DNA from: Ruficoccus sp. ZRK36
Lineage (GTDB): Bacteria > Verrucomicrobiota > Verrucomicrobiia > Opitutales > Cerasicoccaceae
Direction of reading: 5' to 3'
NCBI RefSeq assembly: GCF_019603315.1
Contig: NZ_CP080649.1
Coordinates: forward strand, 2,118,176-2,182,175
Length of the DNA: 64,000 nucleotides
Below the pieces are notes generated by a model. That model ran no database searches, was not told where the DNA came from, and worked only from the letters and a program-made list of their open reading frames with translations. Position numbers and translations under genes: made by a program. Each line of letters begins with the position of its first letter. The first letter of the stretch is position 1. Below are positions 44,796 through 55,530 of the stretch, piece after piece.

Positions 44796-46556
44796 GTGCG
44801 AAATATTCTACTTATTAGTCCCGTGACGTCCGCAGACGATTTTGTACTCCAACTCCTCCAAGACAGAGCTCTCGTAACCAGCGAGGACGTGGCCACAGCA
44901 CGTGAGCAGGTTGAGGCTAGCGATGAAGGCTCCGTGAGCCCTGACTCGCAGACGCTCGATTTGCTCATCCAGAAGGGCTACGTCACACCTCAGCAGATCG
45001 TTGAGGCGATGGCTGACGAGTTCAGCATGGAGGTTGTCGACTTGAACGATATCCGCGTCTCCCATGAGGCGCTGGAAAAAGTGGACCGCCAGATGGCGAC
45101 CCGCTACAAGGTTTTCCCCATCGAGGTGGACGGCTCCCAGCTGGAGCTGGCGACGGCTGACCCGCTCGACGTGGACTCCATTGATAGCATCAGTCACGTC
45201 ATCAAGATGACGGTAAATGCCCGGCTGGCTCCGCTGGAGGACATCGAGCATGCCATCCAGCAGTACTATGAGAGCCCGCACGCCGAGGACCTTGGCGAGA
45301 TGGAGGGCATCTTTAGTGACATGGGTGAAGATGGCGAGATCACCATCGATCTGCCCACCGGCGACGAGCAGGGGGTCAAGGAAGAGGAAGCGCCCATCAT
45401 CCGCTACGTGCACATGCTGATCACCGAGGCGATCAAGCGCCGTGCGTCCGATATTCACCTTGAGCCGCTTGAGAAGCGTTTCCGTGTGCGCTACCGCATC
45501 GACGGGGTGCTCCAGGAGGTGGAAAACCCGCCCAAGCGTCTCCAGCCCTCGATTCTTTCGCGTCTTAAGCTGATGTCCAACATCTCGATCGCCGAGAAGC
45601 GTGTCCCGCAGGACGGTCGTATCCAGATGAAGGCCAGCGCTAAGGAGATCGACCTTCGCGTGTCCTCCCTGCCGACCGTGTACGGTGAGTCCATTGTCAT
45701 GCGTATTCTTGACAAGGAGGGGCTGAACCTCGGTCTGCCACAGTTGGGATTCTTCAGTGACGACCAGGAGCGCTTCGAGCGGCTCGTGGCCATGCCGGAC
45801 GGCATTTTCCTCGTTACCGGTCCGACCGGCTCGGGTAAGTCAACGACCCTTTATTCCGCCCTGAACTACGTCAACCACCCTGACCGCAAGATCATCACGG
45901 TGGAGGACCCGGTCGAGTACCAGATGACGGGTATTAACCAGGTGCAGGTGCGCAAGGATGTGGGGATGACCTTCTCCGCTGCCCTGCGCTCCATGCTGCG
46001 TCAGGCTCCGAACATCATCATGGTTGGTGAGATTCGTGACCTTGAGACGGCTGAAATCGCCGTTAACGCCTCGCTGACCGGTCACATGGTGTTCAGTACG
46101 CTTCACACCAATGACGCCCCGAGCGCCGTTACCCGTCTGGTCGATATCGGGGTCAAGCCGTTCCTCGTTTCCGCTTCGCTGCGTGGGGTGCTTGCCCAGC
46201 GCCTCGTGCGCCGGATTTGCCCGGCCTGTAAGAAGCCGACCATGCTGGAGCCGAAGGAAATCGCCTCCATGGGCATGAACCCGGCCCAAGCCAGCGACGC
46301 TACGTTCTACAAGGGCGAGGGTTGCCCCAAGTGCCACGGCACGGGGTACAAGGGCCGCTTTGGTATTTTTGAGATTTTCAACGTCTCCGAAGAGATTCAG
46401 CAGATGATCTACGAAGGCCGTACGCTGGTCGAGCTGCGCAGTAAGGCGCGCGAAGCCGGTATGCGCACGATGCGTGAGGACGGCTTCCGCAAGGTCTCTG
46501 CCGGTATGACCACCCTCGACGAGGTCCTGCACGTCACTGTCGGCGACGCACCCTGA
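44796..46556 (+). CDS. Type IV pilus/type II secretion assembly ATPase (PilB/GspE), first copy
   Basis: 586 residues from a GTG; a GTG at 44823 in frame is also possible. The MshEN/GspE N-terminal domain is at about 45-160 ([20 protein letters not shown]). The motor includes [20 protein letters not shown], Walker [19 protein letters not shown], the Asp box VEDPVEYQ, Walker [16 protein letters not shown], the His box [11 protein letters not shown] and a four-Cys zinc motif CPACKKP...CPKCHGTG. It powers extension of a pilus or pseudopilus. First of four motor genes in a row. Function as PilB or GspE cannot be separated by sequence alone. Confidence 0.92.
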   Translation: MRNILLISPVTSADDFVLQLLQDRALVTSEDVATAREQVEASDEGSVSPDSQTLDLLIQKGYVTPQQIVEAMADEFSMEVVDLNDIRVSHEALEKVDRQMATRYKVFPIEVDGSQLELATADPLDVDSIDSISHVIKMTVNARLAPLEDIEHAIQQYYESPHAEDLGEMEGIFSDMGEDGEITIDLPTGDEQGVKEEEAPIIRYVHMLITEAIKRRASDIHLEPLEKRFRVRYRIDGVLQEVENPPKRLQPSILSRLKLMSNISIAEKRVPQDGRIQMKASAKEIDLRVSSLPTVYGESIVMRILDKEGLNLGLPQLGFFSDDQERFERLVAMPDGIFLVTGPTGSGKSTTLYSALNYVNHPDRKIITVEDPVEYQMTGINQVQVRKDVGMTFSAALRSMLRQAPNIIMVGEIRDLETAEIAVNASLTGHMVFSTLHTNDAPSAVTRLVDIGVKPFLVSASLRGVLAQRLVRRICPACKKPTMLEPKEIASMGMNPAQASDATFYKGEGCPKCHGTGYKGRFGIFEIFNVSEEIQQMIYEGRTLVELRSKAREAGMRTMREDGFRKVSAGMTTLDEVLHVTVGDAP

Positions 46557-46597
46557 TCCTTTTTACTCTAGCGATACCCCGCAACAATCACCGCTCC

Positions 46598-47680
46598 ATG
46601 GGCTACGAAATGAACGATCTGCTCAACCTCATGGTGGAGGAGGGCGCTTCCGACCTGCATCTGCAGGTGGGCCAGCCGCCGACTCTCCGCACGGGTGGGG
46701 CTATGGTGCCCGTTGACGGGCCGGATCTTCAGCCCGACGACACCGAGGAGCTCATGCGGGCTATCACCTCTGACGATCACCAGCAAAAGGTGAAAACCAG
46801 CGGTGGGGCGGACTTCGGCTTTTCCTTTCAGGACGAATCACGCTTCCGCGTCTCCGTGCTCAAGAGCAAGGGCAACTACGGTATGGTCCTGCGCCAGATC
46901 CCCAGCAAGTTCATGGGGCTGCGTGAGATCGGCCTGCCCGATAAAATCAAGGAGCTGCTCACCCGCCCGCGCGGGCTGATCCTGGTCACCGGGCCTACGG
47001 GCTCGGGTAAGTCCACCACGCTCGCCTCGATGGTCAACTGGATCAACGAGAACCGGGACGGGCACATCATCACGGTGGAGGACCCGATCGAGTACTACCA
47101 CGACCACAAAAAGAGCCTCGTGACCCAGCGTGAGGTCGGGGTCGATGTGGCGAGCTTTGCCCAGGCGATCCGCGGCGCTCTGCGCCAGGACCCGGATGTA
47201 ATCCTGGTTGGGGAAATGCGGGACCTTGAGACGATCGAGGCCGCCGTCTCAGCCGCTGAGACCGGACACCTGGTGTTCGGGACCCTGCACACCACCGGCG
47301 CTGCGCGCACGGTGGACCGTATCGTTGACGCTTTCCCGGCCGACACCAAGGACCAGATCCGCACGCAGTTGGCCTCTACATTGGTTGCCGTGGTTTCGCA
47401 GGTGCTGTGCCGTCGCGTAGGCGGCGGTCTTGTCGCCAGCTACGAGATCATGCTCACGACCGATTCTATTTCCGCCCTCATTCGAGAAAATAAAACTTAT
47501 CGCATCATGTCCGACATTCAGACCGGGGGCAGTCAGGGGATGATCACCCTCGATGCGCACCTGCTGAGCCTGTATAACCGCGGCCTGATCACAGCCGAGA
47601 CCTGCATGGAGAAATCTCAGTTGCCTGCCGAGATGCGAAAAAGTATTCAATCTATCCGGAACCCCGGAGTTGCCAGTTAG
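46598..47680 (+). CDS. pilT: Twitching motility/retraction ATPase PilT
   Basis: 360 residues, typical PilT length. It starts [20 protein letters not shown], has Walker [21 protein letters not shown], the Asp box VEDPIEYYH, Walker [21 protein letters not shown] and the His box [13 protein letters not shown]. It lacks the zinc four-Cys motif of PilB, which supports a retraction role. It is sandwiched between two PilB/GspE genes, 41 bp after one and 9 bp before the other, so it is probably in one operon. Confidence 0.93.
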   Translation: MGYEMNDLLNLMVEEGASDLHLQVGQPPTLRTGGAMVPVDGPDLQPDDTEELMRAITSDDHQQKVKTSGGADFGFSFQDESRFRVSVLKSKGNYGMVLRQIPSKFMGLREIGLPDKIKELLTRPRGLILVTGPTGSGKSTTLASMVNWINENRDGHIITVEDPIEYYHDHKKSLVTQREVGVDVASFAQAIRGALRQDPDVILVGEMRDLETIEAAVSAAETGHLVFGTLHTTGAARTVDRIVDAFPADTKDQIRTQLASTLVAVVSQVLCRRVGGGLVASYEIMLTTDSISALIRENKTYRIMSDIQTGGSQGMITLDAHLLSLYNRGLITAETCMEKSQLPAEMRKSIQSIRNPGVAS

Positions 47681-47689
47681 CCACCCAAG

Positions 47690-49384
47690 ATGTTCGAAGA
47701 CCACAACGACACCATCCACGAAATCCTGCGCCAGAGCGAACAGCTCGACGCCGCGCAGCTCGAGGAAATCAACAATGCCCACCTGGCCACCGGTAAGTCG
47801 CTGGCCGAGGCGGTCATCGACTCCGGCCTGATCGAGCGCGCCGAGCTGCTCGAAATGATCGCCGACTACCTCCAGTACGAGTACCTGCCGGTGCCGCCGC
47901 AGTCGATCCCCGAGGATGTGGCTCGCCTGGTCAAGCCCGCAGTCGCCCGTATGTACGCGGTGGTACCGATCCGGGCCGATGAGCAGTTGGTCGATTTGTT
48001 GGCTAAGGACCCCTTTAACAACAACATCATCGACGACCTTACCTTCTCGCTGAGTAAGGACATCAACCTCGTCGTGACGGACCCCGAGTACCTCGACAAC
48101 CTGCTCGTGGGGACTTATGGGGACGAAGATTCCTCGATCGACGACCTGTTGGAGGAGATCGCCGGTAATGAAACGGACTCGGACGAAGAGGAAGACCTCA
48201 GTGAGTCGGCCCTGGCCACGATGGCCAATGAGACGCCGATCATTCGCTTTGTGAATCTGGTGCTTCAGCAGGCCATTCGCGACAAGGCTTCGGACATCCA
48301 CTTTGAGCCCTTCGAGGACCAGTTCCGCATCCGCTATCGTATTGACGGTGCGCTCTACGAGATGGCCCCTCCGCCCAAGAGCCTGGCTACCCCGGTTATT
48401 TCGCGTATCAAGGTTCTTTCGAACCTCAACATCGCCGAGCGTCGTATCCCGCAGGACGGTCGTATCAAGATGACCATCGCCGGGCGCCCGGTGGACCTGC
48501 GTGTCTCCACACTGCCCACGCAGTTTGGCGAGAGTGTGGTGCTTCGTGTGCTCGACAAGTCCGTGGTCAACCTCGACCTGGAGCAGCTCTCCATGCCCGA
48601 GGATGTCCTTTCGAATATCCGCGACCTGGTTGCCCGCCCGAACGGTATTTTCATCGTGACCGGCCCGACCGGCTCCGGTAAGACCACGACTCTGTACTCC
48701 GCTCTGCGCGAGGTAAACAAGACCGAGATCAAGATCCTGACCGCGGAGGACCCGGTCGAGTATGAGATCGACGGCATCATGCAGGTCGCGATCAACCACA
48801 CCGTGGGGCTCACCTTTGCCGCCGCGCTGCGCTCCTTCCTGCGACAGGACCCGGACAAGATCATGGTCGGTGAGATTCGTGACCTTGAAACTGCGCAGAT
48901 CGCCGTGCAGGCCTCGCTGACGGGGCACGTCGTGCTCAGCACGCTGCACACCAATGACGCTGCCGGTGCCGTTACCCGTATGATTGACATGGGCCTGGAG
49001 CCGTTCCTCATCTCGGCCTCGGTCGAAGGGGTGCTCGCTCAGCGCCTTGTGCGCCGCATTTGCCCGACTTGCCGTACCGCCTACGAGCCGGATCAGGAGC
49101 TGATCGAAGTGCTCGGCGCCGATCCTCTCGATATCGCCGACAAGCAGTTCTACTACGGACGCGGTTGCCCCGAGTGCAGCCAGACCGGCTACCGTGGCCG
49201 ACAGGGCCTCTTTGAGATGCTTAGCGTGACCGACCAGATCCGCGAGCTTATCACCAACAAGGCTCCGACGCTCGTCCTGCGCCAGAAAGCTCTGGAGCAG
49301 GGCATGCGTACGCTGCGTGATGACGGTCTGCGTAACATCTTCGATGGTGCAACCACGATCGAGGAAGTGTTAAAGTATACCTAA
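47690..49384 (+). CDS. PilB/GspE-family assembly ATPase, second copy
   Basis: 564 residues with a separate MshEN N-terminal domain ([37 protein letters not shown]). Next comes the motor: [19 protein letters not shown], Walker [29 protein letters not shown], Walker [30 protein letters not shown], and zinc cysteines CPTCRTA...CPECSQTG. It differs enough from the first copy to suggest a separate role, for example one serving type II secretion and one the pilus. Followed by pilC after a 117-bp leader. Confidence 0.92.
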   Translation: MFEDHNDTIHEILRQSEQLDAAQLEEINNAHLATGKSLAEAVIDSGLIERAELLEMIADYLQYEYLPVPPQSIPEDVARLVKPAVARMYAVVPIRADEQLVDLLAKDPFNNNIIDDLTFSLSKDINLVVTDPEYLDNLLVGTYGDEDSSIDDLLEEIAGNETDSDEEEDLSESALATMANETPIIRFVNLVLQQAIRDKASDIHFEPFEDQFRIRYRIDGALYEMAPPPKSLATPVISRIKVLSNLNIAERRIPQDGRIKMTIAGRPVDLRVSTLPTQFGESVVLRVLDKSVVNLDLEQLSMPEDVLSNIRDLVARPNGIFIVTGPTGSGKTTTLYSALREVNKTEIKILTAEDPVEYEIDGIMQVAINHTVGLTFAAALRSFLRQDPDKIMVGEIRDLETAQIAVQASLTGHVVLSTLHTNDAAGAVTRMIDMGLEPFLISASVEGVLAQRLVRRICPTCRTAYEPDQELIEVLGADPLDIADKQFYYGRGCPECSQTGYRGRQGLFEMLSVTDQIRELITNKAPTLVLRQKALEQGMRTLRDDGLRNIFDGATTIEEVLKYT

Positions 49385-49501
49385 TGTTTCCCCCGGTTCG
49401 GAACAGTCTTTCCCATAAATGGGGGCTTGTTATCGGGCCATAAATGGCTTTTTATCCGAACTTTCGCTCGTTTCACCGTAACAGATTCTCCCACCTATCC
49501 C

Positions 49502-50791
49502 ATGCCCAAATTCACCTATACCGCCATTGATGCCTCTGGTAAGCAGAAAACCGGCAAGATCGTCGCCAACAGTGAAGACGAAGCCAACAGTAAGCTGAGT
49601 GCAAGTGGCTTGATGGTGAGCAAGATAGCCGTCGCAGGTAGCGGTGGTGGTCCCGCAAAAAAGACCAAGGCTCCTTCTCGCTCATCCGGGGGTGCCAAGT
49701 CGAAGAAGAAAGCCTCCAGCTTCACCATCGGTAAGGCCATCAACACCGAAGGGTTGACCATTTTCACCCGCCAGCTGGCGACTCTGCTGCAGGCCGGTCT
49801 TCCGCTGCTGCGCAGCCTGGAAGTCATGATCCGTCAGGAGAAAAACGCGGCCTTCCGCGACATCCTCTCGCAGATCGCCGACAATGTCCGCTCCGGTAAT
49901 AACCTTTCCGACGGCCTGGCTCAGCACCCGAAGATTTTTGAGCCCATTTACATCAACATGATCCGTGCCGGTGAGGCCGGTGGTGTGCTGGACGTGGTGC
50001 TCTCCCGTCTGGCCAAGTTCATGGAAAAGAACCTCAAGACGAAGAAGAAGGTCAAGTCCGCCATGGTCTATCCGGTCGTGGTTGTCTGCGTGGCCATCAT
50101 TATCGTGGCTCTTCTGCTCATCTTTATCGTTCCTCGCTTCCAGAAGATCTTTTCGGACATGCTGGGTGGGGCCGAGCTGCCCAAGCTGACACAGATCGTT
50201 ATTAATCTGAGTAACTTGATCACCCCGAAGAGCTTTGGTAGTGCCGGGATCATGATCGGTGTCATTATCGCCCTCATCATCGGTTTCCGGTTCCTGCTCA
50301 AGTCGGGGCCCGGTAGCCTGGCCAAGGACTGGCTGGCCCTGAAGACACCGAAGATCGGTGACCTCGCCAGCAAGGCAGCCGTCTCCCGCTTTACCCGTAC
50401 GTTTGGGACACTCCTGTCCTCCGGTGTGCCGATCCTGCAGGCTCTCCAGATCACCCGTGACATTATCGGTAATGCCATCCTGAGCAAGGCGCTGGACCGT
50501 GTGCATGACCGTGTGCGCGACGGTGAGCCGCTGGCAGCCCCGCTGGAGCAGCAGCGTGTGTTCCCGACCATGGTCACCAGTATGATCGACGTCGGTGAGG
50601 AAACCGGTGAGCTTCCCGAGATGCTCAACCGTATCGCCGATAACTACGACGAAGACGTGGATAACGCCGTGAACAGTATTACCTCGATTATCGAGCCGAT
50701 CATGATCGTTATGCTGGCTGTCATTGTCGGTACGATCGTTATCGCGCTGTTCCTGCCGATCATCGAGATCATCAAGCAGCTGACCAACTAA
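49502..50791 (+). CDS. Type IV pilus/type II secretion inner-membrane platform protein (PilC/GspF)
   Basis: 429 residues, the inner-membrane platform of pilus and type II secretion machines. It starts [20 protein letters not shown], and an 85-residue cytoplasmic region includes a Lys/Ser-rich linker ([18 protein letters not shown]). Then follow the two T2SSF repeats: [20 protein letters not shown], later [20 protein letters not shown], each followed by membrane helices ([20 protein letters not shown], and [20 protein letters not shown]). The ATG at 49502 was taken because the 25 codons in front are not family-like. Two palindromic CCATAAATGG elements sit in its leader. Confidence 0.93.
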   Translation: MPKFTYTAIDASGKQKTGKIVANSEDEANSKLSASGLMVSKIAVAGSGGGPAKKTKAPSRSSGGAKSKKKASSFTIGKAINTEGLTIFTRQLATLLQAGLPLLRSLEVMIRQEKNAAFRDILSQIADNVRSGNNLSDGLAQHPKIFEPIYINMIRAGEAGGVLDVVLSRLAKFMEKNLKTKKKVKSAMVYPVVVVCVAIIIVALLLIFIVPRFQKIFSDMLGGAELPKLTQIVINLSNLITPKSFGSAGIMIGVIIALIIGFRFLLKSGPGSLAKDWLALKTPKIGDLASKAAVSRFTRTFGTLLSSGVPILQALQITRDIIGNAILSKALDRVHDRVRDGEPLAAPLEQQRVFPTMVTSMIDVGEETGELPEMLNRIADNYDEDVDNAVNSITSIIEPIMIVMLAVIVGTIVIALFLPIIEIIKQLTN

Positions 50792-50823
50792 GACCCGCGG
50801 TCAGCTCAAACAACCTTTCATAC

Positions 50824-50856
50824 AAAAGCCGCCCTGTAGACCGGGGCGGCTTTTTT
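50824..50856 (+). terminator. Strong intrinsic terminator after the pilus motor operon
   Basis: GCCGCCC and GGGCGGC (7 bp, extended by AAAA/TTTT) with a 9-base loop, followed by TTTTTT. It ends the pilB-pilT-pilB-pilC transcript. Confidence 0.9.
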
Positions 50857-51200
50857 CATCGAAAGAGCTAGAGCCTTAGCGAGGTTTATCGCGGAGTAGG
50901 GGCGGGTAGGTTAAACGCCGCCATCAGGCCGCTTCATATGAGCCCGGGTGCGCTTGCAATGAGTGTGGATGGGGAAGGGGGATGAGGTGCAATCCCAGCG
51001 GCTGGCCCGGCATGGCCTGCTCTACGCCTGATGAACACACGGGGCACCGCTCTGCACATGGACAGTCTTTACGCCTAACCGGGCGGCTTATCCATTAAGC
51101 GCCAGCTTGTAGAGGAGTGAGTGAGTTTCTTTATAAAAGAAAGGAAACGCCAAAACGTCTACGAAGCTCCGCCCCACCTTCAACCAAACGCCAGATGCGA
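50857..51200. other. Intergenic stretch without an apparent gene
   Basis: 344 bases between the terminator of the pilus operon and the 3' end of lspA. Short frames here have no family similarity and no ribosome site. I see no tRNA, CRISPR or clear terminator; a small regulatory RNA cannot be excluded. Confidence 0.5.
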
Positions 51201-51719
51201 TTACGAGCGGATGGAGCGCTGGTTCCGCCCGTCGAGCAGGGTAGCCAGAATGTAGAGGACGACCCCGACCGTGATGCCGCAGTCAGCAATGTTGAAGGAC
51301 GGATAGCGGTAGGAGCCGAAATGCAGGTCGATGAAGTCCACCACGTGCCCGTAGGCGAAGCGGTCGATCATGTTACCGATGATACCCCCGACGAGTAGGC
51401 CGAAGGCGATCTGCATGAGCGGGCGTTTGAGCCCGAGGACTGCCCGGTAGTGGAAAATCGCATACAGGGCGATGATACCGAGCACGCCCAGGATCACGGT
51501 GTAGCCCTCCATCATGCCCCAGGCTGCGCCTTCGTTGGTGATGTGGACCAGATAGAAGAATCCGGGGATCACCTCCACGGGCGGCAATACGGAACCGATG
51601 AAATAGGTGCCCACCGGCAGCCACTCCACGATCAGCAGCTTTGTCAGCTGATCAAGAATCAGCACGACCAGTGCGATCGTGAGGAGCAGTCGGTAGGGGT
51701 GCAGGCGGGTAGGCTTCAT
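51201..51719 (-). CDS. lspA: Lipoprotein signal peptidase (signal peptidase II)
   Basis: A 172-residue inner-membrane aspartic protease that cuts signal peptides from prolipoproteins. It has four hydrophobic helices and the catalytic dyad in FAYGHVVDFID (Asp128) and SFNIADCG (Asp146). The conserved NEGAAWGM loop and GGIIGNMIDR helix are also present. It is last in a minus-strand set with ileS and the DksA-like gene, 12 bp after the latter, a typical arrangement in Gram-negatives. It would process lipoproteins such as the lyase at 4968. Confidence 0.95.
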   Translation of the reverse strand: MKPTRLHPYRLLLTIALVVLILDQLTKLLIVEWLPVGTYFIGSVLPPVEVIPGFFYLVHITNEGAAWGMMEGYTVILGVLGIIALYAIFHYRAVLGLKRPLMQIAFGLLVGGIIGNMIDRFAYGHVVDFIDLHFGSYRYPSFNIADCGITVGVVLYILATLLDGRNQRSIRS

Positions 51720-51731
51720 GGGGAGACGGCT

Positions 51732-52727
51732 TTAGTTGTCGCCGTCGTCGTCCGTGAAGCTCATGGCGTCGTCGCTGTCTTCATTGAGGACGCCCACGCG
51801 CTGGATCTTGCTGCGGCGCTGTTTCTCCAGTTCACGCTGGCCCTCCAGGGAGTAGCGGGTGAACGGGACAGCCATGAGGCGATCCTTGGCGATGGGTTCA
51901 CCGGTGATCTCGCAGGTGCCGTAGGTGCCGTTGAAGATGCGCTGGATGGCCTCTTCGATCTCGTAGAGAGCTTCCTGCTCACTGGATACGAGGCTGAGGG
52001 CAAAGTCGCGGTCAAAGGTGTCGGTGCCGGCGTCGGCCATGTGCTGACCGTAGCCGGAGAGGTCGCCAGAGTCTTCCTTGTTGGAGCGCTTCAGCGTGTC
52101 GGCGGTGTGCAGCTGGAGGCCGTCGTTGACGTGGTCACGCAGTTCCTGAAGCGCCTTATAGTACTTCATGAACTTCTGGGGGACGTTGTCAGAGCTCTGG
52201 GCAGCGGCCTTCTCAGCCGGGTTAAAGCCGAGGATGTCGCTGAGGGAGGCGGCGGCGTGGTTGCGCGGTGCGGCCTGGACTTCCTCTTCGATGATCGGTT
52301 CGGCTTTCTTCTTCGGCTGGGCCTTGCTGGGGGCAGTCTGCTTGTCGTCACCGCCCTTGCGGTTCTTCAGCATCTCCTCGACATCCTCCATGGTGAAGAC
52401 CACAGGGGTGTTCTTACCCTTGCGCTGCTTAAAGACAGACGGGGTCACCGTGCGCTTACGCGCGTTGAGCACGAGCTCCTTGGTCTTGGAGTCCATGACG
52501 TCGGTTTTGGTGCTATCTTTTTTGTTGTTCTCAGCCTGTTTCATCGTGGTCGAGGGCTTTGCTTTTTTCGTGCCAGTTGCCTTCTTGACGGCTTTTTTGC
52601 CGGATGAAGTTTTGGAGGTATCAGCGGCTTTTTTCGGGGCAGCCTTGGTTGCGGTTTTTTTGGCTACGGTCTTCTTCGCCGCAGTTTTCTTTACCGTCTT
52701 CTTTTGGGAATTTTTTTTGGCAGGCAT
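51732..52727 (-). CDS. DksA/TraR-like protein with histone-H1-like Lys/Ala-rich N-terminus
   Basis: 331 residues. Residues 1-75 are Lys/Ala/Thr repeats (KKTVKKTAAKKTVAKKTATK) like histone H1 and bacterial H1-like proteins; then comes a charged linker. The C-terminal 130 residues have the DksA/TraR helical hairpin (QKFMKYYKALQELRDHVNDG, then YEIEEAIQRIFNGTYGTCEI), followed by TGEPIAKDRLMAVPFTRYSL. The zinc finger normally has four Cys; only one is left here (TCEIT). It may bind DNA via its tail and RNA polymerase via the hairpin, but this is inference. The start at 52727 begins MPAKKNSQKK and lies 25 bp after ileS. Confidence 0.82.
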   Translation of the reverse strand: MPAKKNSQKKTVKKTAAKKTVAKKTATKAAPKKAADTSKTSSGKKAVKKATGTKKAKPSTTMKQAENNKKDSTKTDVMDSKTKELVLNARKRTVTPSVFKQRKGKNTPVVFTMEDVEEMLKNRKGGDDKQTAPSKAQPKKKAEPIIEEEVQAAPRNHAAASLSDILGFNPAEKAAAQSSDNVPQKFMKYYKALQELRDHVNDGLQLHTADTLKRSNKEDSGDLSGYGQHMADAGTDTFDRDFALSLVSSEQEALYEIEEAIQRIFNGTYGTCEITGEPIAKDRLMAVPFTRYSLEGQRELEKQRRSKIQRVGVLNEDSDDAMSFTDDDGDN

Positions 52728-52752
52728 GTCCGTATACGAGATTGGTGAGTGA

Positions 52753-55530
52753 TTATTGTGAGAGGAGGGCGTCGCGGTCGCGCGGCGAGACTTCGCCGTA
52801 CTCGCCCGCATCCACCAGTTCGGGGACCCAGCGCCAACTCCGCGGGCAGCGTACACCGCCCGCATGCTCGGCTGACAGGGTCAGGTCACCTTCGGCAGCT
52901 TCTAGGCTGACCTCGGAGACAATAAAAAGTTCCGCCAGGTGTTTTTCGTAACGCTGGAGGAGGGTAAAGGTAGCGTCTGACTTAGCCCCACGGATCACGA
53001 CGCGTGCGTCGAGGGACTTGCCGATGGTTTTCTGCTCGCGCAGGCCTTCGAGCTGCTCGTTCACGCGGTTGCGGAACTCCAGCAGTTGCTCCAGTTCGGC
53101 GGCGACGGCATCCTCGTAGAGGGTGGAGTCGATGATGGGCCAATCCTGCAGGTGGATGCTGTCCTGGGCGAAATCGCCGTCTGCACTGGCGTAGCAGAGG
53201 GCCTCATCGCAGGTGAAGGTCAGCACCGGAGCCAGCAGGCGGGTCAGGGCCTTAAAGATCAGGTGGATGGCGGTCTGGGAAGAGCGGCGCTCCTTCCAAT
53301 CGCGGCCGTAGGTGTAGAGGCGATCCTTGAGGATGTCGTGGTAGATGCGGGACAGGGTCACGCCGCAGAAGCGGTCCACGAGCTGGTACACGCGGTGGAA
53401 CTCTGCCTGCTCAAAAGCCTCGGTGCAGGCGGCGATGAGGTCGGCGGTCTGCTTGAGGGCCCACTGGTCGAGCGGGTCGAGTTCGCCCTCGGGCACGGCG
53501 TCGTTAGCCGGGTCAAAGTCGCTCAGGTTGCCCAGCTGGAAGTACAGGGTGTTGCGGATCGAGCGGTAGGTGTTGGTGACGAGTTTGAAGTGCCCGTCGG
53601 AGAGGCGGATATCGCCGCGGTAGTCCTGCGAACAGACCCACAGGCGCATGATGTCCGCACCGTACTTCTCCACCCAGCCGTCCGAGCTCATGGCACCCTT
53701 GGACTTGGAAATCTTCTCGCCCTTACCGTCCACGATAAAGCCGTGGGTGATGATCTTCTCGTAGGGCGGTTGGCCCTGCGCGATCATGCCGGTCCACAGG
53801 GAGGACTGGAACCAGCCGCGATGCTGGTCGGAGCCTTCGAGGTAGAGGTCGGCGGGCCACTTGAGGTCGGGCGTGTTCTTGAGCACCGCGAGGTGCGAGC
53901 AGCCAGAGTCGATCCACACGTCGAGTGTGTCGGTGCCCTTCTTGAGCTTTTTACCGGCAAAGCCTTCGGGCAGCTCAACGCCTTCGAGGAGCTGCTCGGG
54001 GTCCTGCTCGAACCAGATGTTCGTCCCGTGCAGGGCGACCTTGGCGGCGATGGCGCGCACGACCTCGGCGTCGAGGAGGGCGTCGCCGTCCTCGGTGTAA
54101 AAGGCAGGGATGGGCACGCCCCAGGAACGCTGGCGGCTGATGCACCAGTCCGGACGCGTCTCCACGGCGCTGCGGATCCGATTCTCGCCGCGCTCGGGGA
54201 TGAAGCCGACTGCGTCAAGGCCCTCAAGTACCTGCTGGCGCAGGCCGTTGTGGTCGAGGCTGACGAACCACTGGTCCATGGCGCGGAAGACCACGGGTGT
54301 CTTAGAGCGCCAGCAGTGCGGATACTGGTGCTTGAAGCGCTTGCACTGGAGCAGGGTGCCGTTGTCCCCGATGATGGCGAGCACGGCGTCGTTGGCCGGG
54401 CACTTGCCGTTTTGCTCCAGGACGCTGACGCCGACGAGGTTGGCGGGCACCTGCCCGTCGTCCACATAGCAGCCCTTGTCGTCCAGCGGGCAGTAAATTT
54501 CGAGGCCGTACTTGAGGCCGGAGAGGTAGTCCTCCAGGCCATGGCCGGGGGCGGTGTGGACGCAGCCCGTGCCCGCCTCGGTGGTGACGTAGTCAGCCAG
54601 CACGACAGGAGAGGCCCGGTCGATAAAGGGGTGGCGCGTCTGGACGCCGTCAAAGTCCTTGCCGGTATGGAGGTCGCCGGTGGTGGCGCCTTCCAGCTCG
54701 CAGTCCGCGATGAACTGCTCGGCCAGCGGCAGGGCGACGACATAGGTCTCGCCGTTGTGGGCGATCTGGGTGTACTGGAGGTCCGGGTGGACGGCTACGG
54801 CGAGGTTGGCCGGAAGGGTCCACGGGGTGGTCGTCCAGATGACGAAAGAGCTGTTCTCGGGCAGGCCGAACTTTTCCGGCTCGCTGACCCGGAATTTGAC
54901 CCAGATCGAGGGGCTGACGTGGTCCTGATACTCGATTTCGGCCTCGGCCAGGGCGGTCTCGCAAGGGATGGACCAGTAGACGGGCTTCTTACTGCGGTAA
55001 ACCAGGCCTTTTTCGACAAAAGTGGCGAATGTCTTGAGGATTTCGGCCTCGTAGGCGGGGTTCTTGGTCTTGTACTCGCGCTCCCAGTCGGCCTGGACGC
55101 CGAGGCGCTTGAACTGCTCGCGCTGGATGCCGATGTATTTTTCGGAAAATTTGGCGCACTCCTCGCGTAGCTCGGCGGGGGTGAGGTCCTTCTTCTGGGC
55201 GCGTAGCTCGCGGCTGACCTTGTGCTCGATCGGGAGGCCGTGGCAGTCCCAGCCGGGGAGGTACGGAGCCCGGAATCCGCGCATGGACTTGTAGCGTAAG
55301 ATGAAGTCCTTCAGGATCTTATTGAGCGCGGTGCCGATGTGGACATCGCCATTGGTAAAGGGAGGGCCGTCGTGCAGCAGGTACAGGGGACCGTCGGCAT
55401 TTTTGTCCTGGATCTTCTTGTAGAGGTCCAGTGATTCCCAGTGAGCGAGGCGTTCCGGTTCCCTTTTCACGAGGTTGCCCCTCATGGGAAATTGGGTCCG
55501 GGGGAGATTGAGCGTATCCTTCAAATTCAT
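52753..55530 (-). CDS. ileS: Isoleucyl-tRNA synthetase
   Basis: A 925-residue class I aminoacyl-tRNA synthetase charging tRNA-Ile. Features in order: DGPPFTNGDVHIGTALNKIL (HIGH box here HIGT), GWDCHGLPIEHKVSR, editing domain near residues 200-390 (VIWTTTPWTLPANLAVAVHP, TGCVHTAPGHG), GSDQHRGWFQSSL, KISKS in GEKISKSKGAM, and the anticodon-binding region. The C-terminal zinc ribbon is degenerate: only one of four Cys remains (RCPRSWRW, later VSPRDRDALL). The start at 55530 was chosen because the 62 codons upstream are not family-like. First gene of ileS-dksA-like-lspA. Confidence 0.95.
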   Translation of the reverse strand: MNLKDTLNLPRTQFPMRGNLVKREPERLAHWESLDLYKKIQDKNADGPLYLLHDGPPFTNGDVHIGTALNKILKDFILRYKSMRGFRAPYLPGWDCHGLPIEHKVSRELRAQKKDLTPAELREECAKFSEKYIGIQREQFKRLGVQADWEREYKTKNPAYEAEILKTFATFVEKGLVYRSKKPVYWSIPCETALAEAEIEYQDHVSPSIWVKFRVSEPEKFGLPENSSFVIWTTTPWTLPANLAVAVHPDLQYTQIAHNGETYVVALPLAEQFIADCELEGATTGDLHTGKDFDGVQTRHPFIDRASPVVLADYVTTEAGTGCVHTAPGHGLEDYLSGLKYGLEIYCPLDDKGCYVDDGQVPANLVGVSVLEQNGKCPANDAVLAIIGDNGTLLQCKRFKHQYPHCWRSKTPVVFRAMDQWFVSLDHNGLRQQVLEGLDAVGFIPERGENRIRSAVETRPDWCISRQRSWGVPIPAFYTEDGDALLDAEVVRAIAAKVALHGTNIWFEQDPEQLLEGVELPEGFAGKKLKKGTDTLDVWIDSGCSHLAVLKNTPDLKWPADLYLEGSDQHRGWFQSSLWTGMIAQGQPPYEKIITHGFIVDGKGEKISKSKGAMSSDGWVEKYGADIMRLWVCSQDYRGDIRLSDGHFKLVTNTYRSIRNTLYFQLGNLSDFDPANDAVPEGELDPLDQWALKQTADLIAACTEAFEQAEFHRVYQLVDRFCGVTLSRIYHDILKDRLYTYGRDWKERRSSQTAIHLIFKALTRLLAPVLTFTCDEALCYASADGDFAQDSIHLQDWPIIDSTLYEDAVAAELEQLLEFRNRVNEQLEGLREQKTIGKSLDARVVIRGAKSDATFTLLQRYEKHLAELFIVSEVSLEAAEGDLTLSAEHAGGVRCPRSWRWVPELVDAGEYGEVSPRDRDALLSQ

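Noticed and set aside
49412-49448. CCATAAATGG as a eukaryotic-type CArG box
   Set aside because: The resemblance to CC(A/T)6GG is coincidental in a bacterium; kept only as a local repeated motif.
51117-51398. Short plus-strand frame in the gap before lspA
   Set aside because: More than half lies antisense to lspA; no ribosome site or family similarity.
53086-55170. Long open frame (694 codons) on the plus strand opposite ileS
   Set aside because: It is the antisense shadow of a GC-rich, strongly conserved gene; its protein has no domain motif and the opposite frame is unmistakable IleRS.
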